Source: Natrinema hispanicum
GTDB taxonomy: Archaea > Halobacteriota > Halobacteria > Halobacteriales > Natrialbaceae
Direction of reading: 5' to 3'
Assembly: GCF_900111485.1 (NCBI RefSeq)
Contig: NZ_FOIC01000001.1
Coordinates: forward strand, 124,001-188,000
DNA length: 64,000 nt
Shown: one piece after another, positions 35,091 through 42,685 of the stretch
How positions within the stretch are numbered: the first letter of the stretch is position 1
How the letters are laid out: every line of letters begins with the position of its first letter
Program-made: the position numbers and the translations under genes
Notes under the pieces: generated by a model
Told to the model about the DNA's origin: nothing
Database searches by the model: none
Seen by the model: the letters and a program-made list of their open reading frames with translations, nothing else

Positions 35091-35665
35091 CGGTCTTCGA
35101 GTTCCTCCGTGACGTCTTCGATTCCTTGCTCTGCCATCTCGAGGCCGCCGGCGAGGGCCTCCTCGAGGACGGCCCGCTGTCGATCGTCAGGCCACTCGAC
35201 GACGGCCTCGCGGAACGTCTCGAGATCGTCGATATCAAAGCGAGCCCGGATGTGTGCCGTCGCGAGTTCGTCGACGTCGCCCTCGATGCCTTGCTCGCGA
35301 TAGCGGTCGGCCCACGTTTCCTTGGTCGTCTCCCACTCGTCGGCAGTGAGGTCGGCATACTGAGCGGCTTCCTCGGCGTTCTCGAGGTCCATCGCCTCGG
35401 TGATGTACCACTCAGGGAGTGACTCGTCGATCATCGCGAGCGCCATCGATCGAATCTGCTCGACGCGGTCGTCGACCGATGGAACGCCGTCGATCACATC
35501 GATATCGGCGTCTGTTGCCTCCTGGAGGTCGACGACGGCCTCCATGATCCGCCGCTCGCGATGGGCGACGATCGAGAGGAACGCCTCGGCCTGCCTGCTC
35601 TGGAAGAACTTCGTCGCGAGGGCCTTGCGTGGATCCCCGCCGGTTGCGAGATTTCGGAGGTTCAT
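35087..35665 (-). CDS. virus operon protein of unknown function, helical and acidic
   Basis: A 192-residue protein; start at the ATG at 35665, which overlaps the upstream stop (ATGA). It is helical and acidic, without membrane segments. The C-terminal half has two similar units (LTADEWETTKETWADRY and the FDIDDLETFREAVVEWPDD region). No homologue is recognised. Coupled directly to the ATPase gene, it may be a packaging or assembly factor. Confidence 0.65.
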   Translation of the reverse strand: MNLRNLATGGDPRKALATKFFQSRQAEAFLSIVAHRERRIMEAVVDLQEATDADIDVIDGVPSVDDRVEQIRSMALAMIDESLPEWYITEAMDLENAEEAAQYADLTADEWETTKETWADRYREQGIEGDVDELATAHIRARFDIDDLETFREAVVEWPDDRQRAVLEEALAGGLEMAEQGIEDVTEELEDR

Positions 35666-36207
35666 GCTTCCACCTCCGGCGTGGCTCCGCCGATCGAGTC
35701 GATCGCGCCGTCGAGCATCTCCGCGTCCTCGACGAGAACCATCACTGCGAACAGCGAGGTCATCGCGACGAGCCCCTGACCGGGCCCGAGTTCCGAGCTG
35801 CCGCTTAGGTTCTCCCGGTACCACTGGTCCATGTACTCGTCGAGGTCGAGTTCTTTCGCGAGATCGGCGTACTCGTCGATCACTGCCGACCGGTCGTCGA
35901 CGCCCGAGCCCATCCGATCCTGGCTGATCGCAGCGCCGGCCCCGAGTGCCCGGCAGTAGACGTGACCGACCGTCTTCCGGTCACCCGTGCTGGTACTTTC
36001 GGTGGTTTCATCCGGTTCATCCGCCGGGTCGTCGACGTCGACACCATCGTCGTCATCGGTGTCTTCAGTGTCGGCTGCTGCCACCTGTTCGGCGATCGCC
36101 GGATCGATCTCGGCGTACGCCTCTTCCTCGAGGGCGTCTTCGGGCTTGGGTTCGTCGCCAGTGTCAGCGGGCCCTTCGAGGTCTTCCTCGTCAACGGCGT
36201 CGCTCAC
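35662..36207 (-). CDS. acidic virus protein with C-terminal hydrophobic segment
   Basis: A 181-residue protein starting with GTG at 36207 (overlapping the previous stop). Residues 1-80 are a disordered Asp/Glu-rich region. The C-terminal part has GHVYCRALGAGAAISQDRMG and a hydrophobic helix LVAMTSLFAVMVLVEDAEML. Not recognised; it may be membrane-associated in the virion. Overlaps couple it to both neighbours. Confidence 0.6.
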   Translation of the reverse strand: MSDAVDEEDLEGPADTGDEPKPEDALEEEAYAEIDPAIAEQVAAADTEDTDDDDGVDVDDPADEPDETTESTSTGDRKTVGHVYCRALGAGAAISQDRMGSGVDDRSAVIDEYADLAKELDLDEYMDQWYRENLSGSSELGPGQGLVAMTSLFAVMVLVEDAEMLDGAIDSIGGATPEVEA

Positions 36208-36860
36208 TGAAGACCACCTCCTGTTTCACGATCGATGCCGTTGCTGCTTGACTCATCCTCGTCAGGCACCGGGTCGGACGAGTCGACATCGATCGTGTTC
36301 GACCGGCGGCGACGCCACAAAAGAATCAGCACGGCGAGGGCAACCGCCGCCCCGATTAGGATCGCAGTTGCCCGGAGATTCAGACCACCACTCGAGGGAC
36401 TGCTCGAGGCAGAAGAGCCACCGCTCGAGGACCCTTGAGTGGTCCCTTTTTGCTGGTCGTTTGCCTGCTCATCTGACTCCCACGGGTCGGTGCTGTCTGC
36501 GGGTTTCACTGGTTCGTCTCCCTGGTCGTCGTTGCTCTCGTCAGTCGAGTCGCTGCTCGAGGGGGTGCTGTCACCCCCTTCGTCGCTGCTTTCTGGCTGC
36601 TCGTTTTGCTGGTCGTTGCTGCTCTCGGTTGCTTCGGACTGCTGGTCGTCGCTGCTCTCGACCCCCTCGCTGTCTGCGCCTTCGTTGCTGGTCGGGGCCT
36701 CCTTCCAGGCCCCTTGGTCCCTTGCTCGCTGGTGGTCGTCACCGCTCATCGCGTTGATGTGGCTCCTGACCGCCTCCCTCGAGGCAAAGGGCGGTTGGTC
36801 GTCGTCCCATTCGTCCGTGTGTTTGTCGCACCCCTCAACGGGGCAGAAGTAGCCTGTCAT
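36204..36860 (-). CDS. zinc-finger protein with low-complexity linker and membrane anchor
   Basis: A 218-residue protein with a clear three-part layout: a zinc-finger head (FCPVEGCDKH...AVRSHINAMSGDDH, residues 5-45, C2H2-like); a long Ser/Asp/Glu/Gln linker; and one membrane helix (ATAILIGAAVALAVLILLW) followed by a Arg-rich turn. The combination of zinc finger and anchor suggests a link between DNA or capsid and the viral membrane. No named family. Confidence 0.65.
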   Translation of the reverse strand: MTGYFCPVEGCDKHTDEWDDDQPPFASREAVRSHINAMSGDDHQRARDQGAWKEAPTSNEGADSEGVESSDDQQSEATESSNDQQNEQPESSDEGGDSTPSSSDSTDESNDDQGDEPVKPADSTDPWESDEQANDQQKGTTQGSSSGGSSASSSPSSGGLNLRATAILIGAAVALAVLILLWRRRRSNTIDVDSSDPVPDEDESSSNGIDRETGGGLQ

Positions 36861-36864
36861 GAGG

Positions 36865-37620
36865 TTACCAGTCGATGTCGTCTTTCGTCAGTTTCCGATC
36901 GCCCAGCTCGCGGAATGCCGTCGCTGACTCCCCGAGCAGGTCGTTCATCTCGTTGATCGCTGCCGCGGCCTCTTTCGCCTCCGCGACGGCGATCTGGTAG
37001 CGTCGCCAAAGGAGGTTCTTCGCGCCGTACAGTTCGCCTGGCGGGTCGTCCGCTTGGGCTTCGGCGACGAGTGCCTCGATGTCGTCTTCATCGAAGCCGC
37101 ACGCCTCGACGAGGAACTCGCACGCTTCGTCTTCGCCATCCTCGCAGTGGTCGCGAGCGTGGCCGCACTGCTCTCCCTGTGCACCCTCGAGGTCAGCGAG
37201 GCGATCGTCGACGTTGGTGTCAGCGTCGAGTCGGTCACCGCGTTCGTCGCGAGTCGCACGCTTGGCAACCTCGCGGTGTTCGTCGACGCTGAGCGTGTGA
37301 TCGTAGTAGGCGAGCCAGTCGTCGACGCCCTGCTCGATCATCAGCCCCTTCACGCTTCTGGCGTGGGGCACTGAGGTTCGAGAGAACTTGATTGACTCGC
37401 GTTCGTGGTCGGTCAGATTAGCCTGACCGCCACGACCACCGCGTTCGGAGCGCCCCGCCGCGGCCTCGATCGTCGCCGTCTCGAGAACGTGGTCGGGAGC
37501 GCTCGAGGAGATCACGACGGTCTTGAGCCGGCGGTCGTCGTCACTGCAGAGGTGGTCGGTGTACTTGTCGCGAAACTGGTCAGCCGCTGCTTTCGATCCG
37601 AACTCGATTCGCTCCGTCAT
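36865..37620 (-). CDS. virus operon protein of unknown function
   Basis: A 251-residue hydrophilic, mostly helical protein. It contains a Cys/His group (CGHARDHCEDGEDEACEFLVEAC cut: C's near residues 152-176) that might bind metal. The C-terminus is a long helix (AVAEAKEAAAAINEMNDLLG). Not recognised. It overlaps the preceding 107-residue gene by the ATGA motif. Confidence 0.6.
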   Translation of the reverse strand: MTERIEFGSKAAADQFRDKYTDHLCSDDDRRLKTVVISSSAPDHVLETATIEAAAGRSERGGRGGQANLTDHERESIKFSRTSVPHARSVKGLMIEQGVDDWLAYYDHTLSVDEHREVAKRATRDERGDRLDADTNVDDRLADLEGAQGEQCGHARDHCEDGEDEACEFLVEACGFDEDDIEALVAEAQADDPPGELYGAKNLLWRRYQIAVAEAKEAAAAINEMNDLLGESATAFRELGDRKLTKDDIDW

Positions 37621-37943
37621 CAGTAAGATCGGGTGATATAGCGAGCGAGCCGGCAGTTCTTGAGCGTCCGCGAGTGGCCGTCGTAGCCGCCGATCGGCTC
37701 ACGCTTGTCGAGTGGTGAGCGCTCGAGGACATCCTCGAGGCCGGGCGTGACGTGCCACGACTTCTGGCCGGCTGGGGTGTCAACCCAGACTACGGGCCAG
37801 TCGTCGTGGCGGTACCAGCCCGCGGTATCCGGTCCCCAGGTAAGTCGCATCGCCCTCGCGAAGGCGATCGCGAGGAGATTTCGGTCGTGGTAGATCTCGT
37901 CGGGAAGCTTCTCGTCAGTCGGTGGCGGGTTGTCTGCACCCAT
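37620..37943 (-). CDS. small conserved-looking virus protein, first gene of virion operon
   Basis: A 107-residue protein at the head of the virion operon. It contains LLAIAFARAMRLTWGPDTAG, VVWVDTPAGQKSWHVTP and a GYDGHSRTLK stretch, a compact globular pattern that I have the impression is shared among haloviruses, though I cannot name a family. It is divergent from the AbrB-like gene; the 105-bp gap holds both promoters. Confidence 0.6.
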   Translation of the reverse strand: MGADNPPPTDEKLPDEIYHDRNLLAIAFARAMRLTWGPDTAGWYRHDDWPVVWVDTPAGQKSWHVTPGLEDVLERSPLDKREPIGGYDGHSRTLKNCRLARYITRSY

Positions 37944-38013
37944 GCTCAGATGGGTCGCTCGAGCGAGTGATAGCGGTCGGGAATATCATAGTCTCGTACT
38001 GGTGAGACCAATG

Positions 38014-38019
38014 TTTAAA
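38014..38019 (+). promoter_or_regulatory. TATA-like box for the AbrB-like gene
   Basis: TTTAAA lies 30 bp before the ATG at 38049, giving a near-leaderless transcript. The same divergent region must hold the virion operon promoter, so the AbrB-like product is well placed to control both. Confidence 0.45.
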
Positions 38020-38048
38020 CAGATTCAGCACCAGTTCAAAACGTAGCC

Positions 38049-38246
38049 ATGCCGATCCATCAGTTGGTACAAGTTGGTCGTACGTCGGGCGGTGTTGTGC
38101 TCCCGAAGAGCGAGCTTCGGGCGCTTGGATTGGTCGACGACGAGGGCAACGTGAAAGATCAGCCAGTGCGGGTGACGCGGACTGATACAGGGACGTGGGA
38201 AGTCTCAGTGCTTAATCCGAGCGACTATCCACGACCAGACAGTTGA
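38049..38246 (+). CDS. AbrB/SpoVT-type DNA-binding protein
   Basis: A 65-residue protein with the swapped-hairpin pattern of AbrB/MazE domains (VQVGRTSGGVVLPKSELRAL). Such proteins are dimeric transcription factors or antitoxins; no toxin gene lies next to it. Divergent from the virion operon, it is a candidate lysogeny or late-gene regulator. Confidence 0.72.
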   Translation: MPIHQLVQVGRTSGGVVLPKSELRALGLVDDEGNVKDQPVRVTRTDTGTWEVSVLNPSDYPRPDS

Positions 38247-38289
38247 GTGAAGTGCTCTTTTTGAGATATAGACGCAATACAAAGCCAGA

Positions 38290-38511
38290 GCTCAGCAATT
38301 AGAGGAATGGAAGAGTCATAACCTAGGACTCTCCCGTTGATCCTAATCCAACTAGGTATTGGACAGACTAGTTAATAAGAATAACGGTGCAGTGAGGGTA
38401 GAGCTAGGGCTCAGCAATTAGAGGAATGGAAGAGTCATAACCTAGGGACTCCCCCGTTGATCCTAATCCAACTAGGAGTGTGATAGACTAGTTAATAAGA
38501 ATAACGGTGCA
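38290..38511. repeat. two ~102-bp direct repeats
   Basis: Unit 1 (38290-38391) and unit 2 (38409-38511) both begin GCTCAGCAATTAGAGGAATG and end TTAATAAGAATAACGGTGCA, at a period of about 120 bp, with only a handful of differences. They are AT-rich and contain CCTAGG and ACTAGT palindromic words. This is an iteron-like arrangement suitable for a replication origin, partition site or regulatory region. Confidence 0.85.
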
Positions 38512-38839
38512 ATGAAATTCCCTTTTCCTGACAAAGGGGCGAATGCCCCTATAATTAGAGGCCTATTCTTCTGGCGGACCACGCTTCTGAAGCGCCTAAA
38601 CGGCACTTAGCGTGCTAATGACTTTCAACAGCCAATAGGCTGTCTTCAGTACGTCGCGCGCCTTGTCCAAGCGATCCCACGTTGAAGGATCCTCGAACTG
38701 TTTGCGAAGCGTAGCCCACCGCCGTTGGGAACTATTGTCCCCATCTTTAGCGGACATTGTTTTTCAACTCTGCCCACTGTTCGGAGTCCACCAGAGAGGC
38801 CTCCCAACGTTGACTGGATTAGGATCAACGGGAGAGTCC
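38326..38839. repeat. 25-bp inverted repeats flanking a ~460-bp segment
   Basis: Positions 38326-38350 (starting GGACTCTCCCGTTGATCCTA) are the exact reverse complement of 38815-38839. Unit 2 of the direct repeat (around 38447-38470) carries the same word with one or two changes. The enclosed DNA includes a 53-codon gene. The arrangement may be an origin, an invertible segment or a small insertion. Confidence 0.8.
38596..38757 (-). CDS. 53-residue protein of the repeat locus
   Basis: From the ATG at 38757 the product reads MSAKDGDNSSQRRWATLRKQ, then a helical DPSTWDRLDKARDVLKTAYW and a hydrophobic end LLKVISTLSAV. The protein-like amphipathic pattern and its place inside the inverted repeats support it; I do not recognise a family. 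The 307 bp to its right (38758-39064) are AT-rich, with one inverted repeat arm and no gene seen. Confidence 0.45.
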   Translation of the reverse strand: MSAKDGDNSSQRRWATLRKQFEDPSTWDRLDKARDVLKTAYWLLKVISTLSAV

Positions 38840-39064
38840 CCTCCAATTTCGTCAGACGGTGGGTCTTGACGCCGCCACCTCTCGGAGACGGCTTATTTGA
38901 ATATTGTTATTGTTTGGAGTTATACTTTATCCATTCGAACAGGCAGACATACCAGTATTAATGGGCTTACACATATGTGAAAAGCCCTCTATTGCTTTCC
39001 TGTCCACAGCCATCGTGTTTAAGAAAAGAACTATCCGAAGGATGCTCGAGAGAAGGAGGACTTC

Positions 39065-39484
39065 TTAGGCCTGCTCGAAGTCCACGATGAAAGTCTTACT
39101 ACCCAATATTCGGTAGAGTACACCAGGCTGATTACCCTCGGGATCGCCAGCGGGGAAGAATCGCTCTTCAGTATCGAGCGTTATTACAGGTGGTCGGTAT
39201 CCTGATTGGTCGTCCCAGTCGCGGTAATTCATTGCGTCAGTGGACATCGGTGCGATGGAGTCGATAAGTGATCCAGCAAGTTCTTCCCAGTCGTTGACTC
39301 CTTTTCCTCGCCATGCTCCGGGTCCGTTCCCCTCATAGTCACTGACGGGGATGAGAAACGAGCCGTCGCCAAGCTCAAAGATGTAGATGTCATCGTCTAC
39401 GTCGACACACCATGAGAACGCTTCAGGGACATCTCCTGTGAGACTTCGCACATCCGCTATAACCTGACCCTCAATATTCTCCAT
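39065..39484 (-). CDS. hypothetical acidic globular protein
   Basis: A 139-residue protein of mixed alpha/beta character (SWCVDVDDDIYIFELGDGSF; GVLYRILGSKTFIVDFEQA). It is acidic and has no membrane segment or motif I can name. It lies between the repeat locus and the small recombinase gene, on the opposite strand to the latter. GC content is intermediate. Confidence 0.55.
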   Translation of the reverse strand: MENIEGQVIADVRSLTGDVPEAFSWCVDVDDDIYIFELGDGSFLIPVSDYEGNGPGAWRGKGVNDWEELAGSLIDSIAPMSTDAMNYRDWDDQSGYRPPVITLDTEERFFPAGDPEGNQPGVLYRILGSKTFIVDFEQA

Positions 39485-39650
39485 ATTCCATTGATAGGAA
39501 ACCTCGCGGATAAGCGTTCTTCAGAGTAGGAAGACGTGTCCGCGAAACCTGTCTTCGCGGACAATTCACCTCGAGATTGGGGTCGATCGCCGTACTGATA
39601 ACCCCATTCTTCATGGTTTGTTGGGCTAAAAATGAGAATCGAGGACAGCG

Positions 39651-40319
39651 ATGAGACTCAAGTCGTACCCGCAACGTGACGGGAAGCGCGTGTGGTTGAG
39701 TGACGATGAACTGCAAGCCGTGATCGACGAGGCGGAGAACAACCGCCAGATGATCGCGTTCTTGCTTGCCGGTCGATGTGGACTGCGCCGCTGCGAGATC
39801 GTCCAGATAACGCCCGCTGATGTCGTCGAGACGCCGACCGGGACACACTTGCGAGTATGGGAAGACGTTGCGAAGCAGGAACACTACCGCGAGCCGCCAG
39901 TTCCCGATCGTCTGGCGACGTACATCGAGGCCCATACGGATGCTGCCGGGATCGCACCGGACGAGCCGATCGTCGGCGTTACTGCTAAGACGGTTTACCG
40001 CTGGGTGCAGCGAGCTGCCGAACGCCTTCAGGCTGAAAGCGGAGATCGTGGCTGGTCGTTCCTCGATGTCCACGACCTCCGTCGGACTTGGGGGACGAAT
40101 CTGCTCGAGCAAGGTGTGCTACCGTCGGTTGTAATGGACTGGGGCGGCTGGGATGACTGGGAGACGTTTCGGCGGCACTACCTCGGTGAGTTCTCGCCGG
40201 AAGCGATCCGACGGGAGCGGGGGAAAGTAAGCTACCTCGAGGGAGATATACCCAGAGAAACGGGCCGTATAACCACTATAACGGGATCAGCCGGTACAAA
40301 CTCAGATAGTATGAGTTAG
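39651..40319 (+). CDS. tyrosine recombinase, catalytic domain only
   Basis: A 222-residue site-specific recombinase lacking the usual N-terminal core-binding domain. The catalytic Arg is in CGLRRCEI (about residue 46), HDLRRTWG supplies His and Arg near 141-144, and the nucleophilic Tyr is in FRRHYLGEF near 177. It is much shorter than typical integrases (about 330). The C-terminal 35 residues are Thr/Ser-rich and perhaps disordered. It is distinct from the element's tRNA-proximal integrase and may act on the neighbouring repeats or resolve dimers. Confidence 0.82.
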   Translation: MRLKSYPQRDGKRVWLSDDELQAVIDEAENNRQMIAFLLAGRCGLRRCEIVQITPADVVETPTGTHLRVWEDVAKQEHYREPPVPDRLATYIEAHTDAAGIAPDEPIVGVTAKTVYRWVQRAAERLQAESGDRGWSFLDVHDLRRTWGTNLLEQGVLPSVVMDWGGWDDWETFRRHYLGEFSPEAIRRERGKVSYLEGDIPRETGRITTITGSAGTNSDSMS

Positions 40320-40328
40320 TAAGGCCTA

Positions 40329-41273
40329 TTAGCGGTCTATATTCAAGATCTCAGGCAATTGGTCGCTGAAGAACTCTTTGTAAGAGATCACCCCCTCAAT
40401 GCCTGGGAATTGTTTATTCTTTACTTCCTCAAACACTATCAGGGTGAAACCTTCGTTCGTTACTTCACGGACCTTCTTGATGGTGACATCATCTGCGGCT
40501 GAGGCAGTAATCAAGGTCGTACCAGATGCAGTCGCGATGAACCGACGTTGGTTCTCTTTGCTCAGAACTGCTGACGAATCAGATAAGGATTGTCGGAATC
40601 GATCCCGCATTGTCGTGAGACAGGAGATATACACATCGACAGTTCCTACGTCATCAGGCTCGTTCTTCTTCTTTATCTGGTATATGTGTCCATTGCCAGC
40701 AGAGATCACATTTTCCACAGTAAAGCTCGCTCGGTCAAAGAGGTTTAGTAAATGACTCTGAAGGCTTGATCCTGCACGTTTTCGTCGGGACTGTTGTGCA
40801 GAAACACTGATTGCGTCCATAGCAGGATAGATCTTTGGCAATATCTTTTCAAAGTAGGACACAAACCCATCTGTCGACTTGTAGTCTTCTTCAAGCGATG
40901 TAAAAAGCGATTGGAGCGTAGCATAGTCTGCATACTCCATATCATCGTCATCATCATTATCGAATGACGATAATGCAGTTTGACCAACATCATAGTGGTT
41001 CTTAAGGAAATAAACCAATGTTTGGCTATATACTTGTGACTGATAGTGATTATACAAATCCTGTTCCCTTTTTAAAAGAGACTGGAGTAAATGATCAGCA
41101 TTCTCTTTTACACTGTCTGGTGTAATTTCGTAATTCTCGTCCTCCCATTTATTAATCGCCTCTTCGGACATTGTGTTTGAGTCTGGCATATGCTCTTCAC
41201 GGACTTCATCAAGGAGGCCATCACCCTGAATTTCATTTTGGAGAGCATCGACATCAATATCGTCGAGATTCAT
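40329..41273 (-). CDS. EcoRII-C-like restriction endonuclease
   Basis: A 314-residue protein; start at the ATG at 41273 gives MNLDDIDVDALQ. Residues 1-150 are helical and acidic (specificity or effector domain). From about 162 the sequence follows the EcoRII C-terminal nuclease pattern: SRRKRAGSSLQSHLLNLF (162-179), a PDD acidic position (206-208), and TTMRDRFRQSL (220-230). From memory, the family motif is KTTxKDRWRQ with a catalytic Lys before TT; here residue 219 is Leu, so activity may be altered. It is divergent from a C5 methyltransferase gene, as in a type II restriction-modification pair. AT-rich composition. Confidence 0.7.
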   Translation of the reverse strand: MNLDDIDVDALQNEIQGDGLLDEVREEHMPDSNTMSEEAINKWEDENYEITPDSVKENADHLLQSLLKREQDLYNHYQSQVYSQTLVYFLKNHYDVGQTALSSFDNDDDDDMEYADYATLQSLFTSLEEDYKSTDGFVSYFEKILPKIYPAMDAISVSAQQSRRKRAGSSLQSHLLNLFDRASFTVENVISAGNGHIYQIKKKNEPDDVGTVDVYISCLTTMRDRFRQSLSDSSAVLSKENQRRFIATASGTTLITASAADDVTIKKVREVTNEGFTLIVFEEVKNKQFPGIEGVISYKEFFSDQLPEILNIDR

Positions 41274-41365
41274 TACAAATATATTGGACAAGACCATTCT
41301 AAATCTTGTTGACTTCTCCTGATCGGATCGGCAGTATCTTGCCTTGATATGAAAAACGGGCATTC

Positions 41366-42541
41366 ATGAGCGATGGACCCTCCTGTGTAGATCTCTTCTG
41401 TGGTGCTGGTGGATTCAGTCTCGGTTTTGAATATGCTGGATTCGATATTCTCGTTGCATCAGATTATCATGAGACGGCCGGTAAAACCTATCAAGCAAAT
41501 TTTGACCATCCATTCCTTCAGGCAGATATCTCCAATTTAGCAGATGACGTTCAGCCACTTCTGGACAAGGGCGAATTTAGTACTGGTGACGTAGATGTCT
41601 TAGTTGGTGGGCCACCGTGCAAGGGGTTCAGCATTACTGGTAGTCAAAACGAGGATGATGCTCGTAATACTCTCTTCAGAAGGTACATAGATGTACTCGA
41701 GGCTCTGAAACCTGATGCAATTATAATAGAGAACGTCCCTGGTGTGAAATCGATAAAAGATGGTGCATACGTAGACGAGATCATCTCACGCACACGTGAT
41801 TTAGGATATAATACCCGAATGCTCGAGCTCAATAGTGCTAATTACGGAGTTCCACAACGGAGAGAACGCGTCTTCTTTATTGGCTATCGGGATTCTCACC
41901 CAGTTTCCCGACCACGTCGTACTCATATTACCGATACCGGTCAGCAGCGATTAGGATCTGTCTCTGAAACTCGCAGCTGTCAAACAGTTGAAGAAGCAAT
42001 GAGTGATCTGGCGTTTCTTGGTATCGGAGAGAGCAGCACCGAGTATATGGATATACCACACAGTGATTACCAGCGATTAATGCGCAAGAATCACAGTGGT
42101 TCACTCTATAATCATACAGCTCCTAATCATGGTACCCGTGTTCAGGAGCGATTTGAAGCGATGGAGCCCGGGGATAGTATGGACGATCTTCCAGAGAAGC
42201 TACAGACGAGCAAATACACTCTTCATCGATTACGTCCAGACCAACCTTCTCCAACCATAACAACCCTACCAGAGGACTTGGTACATTATTCGCGCAATCG
42301 GATACCTACTGTTCGAGAAATGGCACGGCTGCAGTCGTTTCCTGACTGGTTTAAATTTGAGGGGCCACGAACGACTGGCGGGAATCGGAGAGACGAGTCA
42401 CTCCCTCAATATTCGCAAGTAGGCAATGCAGTTCCACCGATTATGGCAGAAGCTCTTGCACGACATGTAAGAGCAACGCTTGAAGGAGATGATCCAGCTA
42501 AAGCAGCGGAAGAGCGTCTCGATCGTCTGGACCCAAGTTGA
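41366..42541 (+). CDS. DNA (cytosine-5-)-methyltransferase, first of two paralogues
   Basis: A 391-residue Dcm-type enzyme. Motif I is DLFCGAGGFSLGF (9-21), the catalytic Pro-Cys is GGPPCKGF (81-88), motif VI is ENVPG, motif VIII is QRRERVFFIG and motif X is QVGNAVPP. The variable target-recognition region (about 200-330) includes NHTAPNHGTRVQERF. It methylates cytosine at an unknown site. Codon use is AT-rich relative to the host. The second methyltransferase at 44592 is clearly related even in the recognition region, so both may recognise related or complementary half-sites. A 92-bp divergent promoter separates it from the nuclease gene. Confidence 0.95.
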   Translation: MSDGPSCVDLFCGAGGFSLGFEYAGFDILVASDYHETAGKTYQANFDHPFLQADISNLADDVQPLLDKGEFSTGDVDVLVGGPPCKGFSITGSQNEDDARNTLFRRYIDVLEALKPDAIIIENVPGVKSIKDGAYVDEIISRTRDLGYNTRMLELNSANYGVPQRRERVFFIGYRDSHPVSRPRRTHITDTGQQRLGSVSETRSCQTVEEAMSDLAFLGIGESSTEYMDIPHSDYQRLMRKNHSGSLYNHTAPNHGTRVQERFEAMEPGDSMDDLPEKLQTSKYTLHRLRPDQPSPTITTLPEDLVHYSRNRIPTVREMARLQSFPDWFKFEGPRTTGGNRRDESLPQYSQVGNAVPPIMAEALARHVRATLEGDDPAKAAEERLDRLDPS

Positions 42542-42685
42542 CGAATTTGGTTAGATTCACACACTAATAGTATTGTATGCAAGTACACAATCATATTCTC
42601 CACGATACACTTCTGTACGGCCTGATGTGACATCTATCTCGATATAACTCGAAAGTAATTAGTACATCTCAATATAGTTTCAGAC

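Noticed and set aside
38663-38961. Plus-strand frames in the repeat locus
   Set aside because: They overlap the better-supported 53-codon minus gene and the inverted repeat, and are not protein-like.
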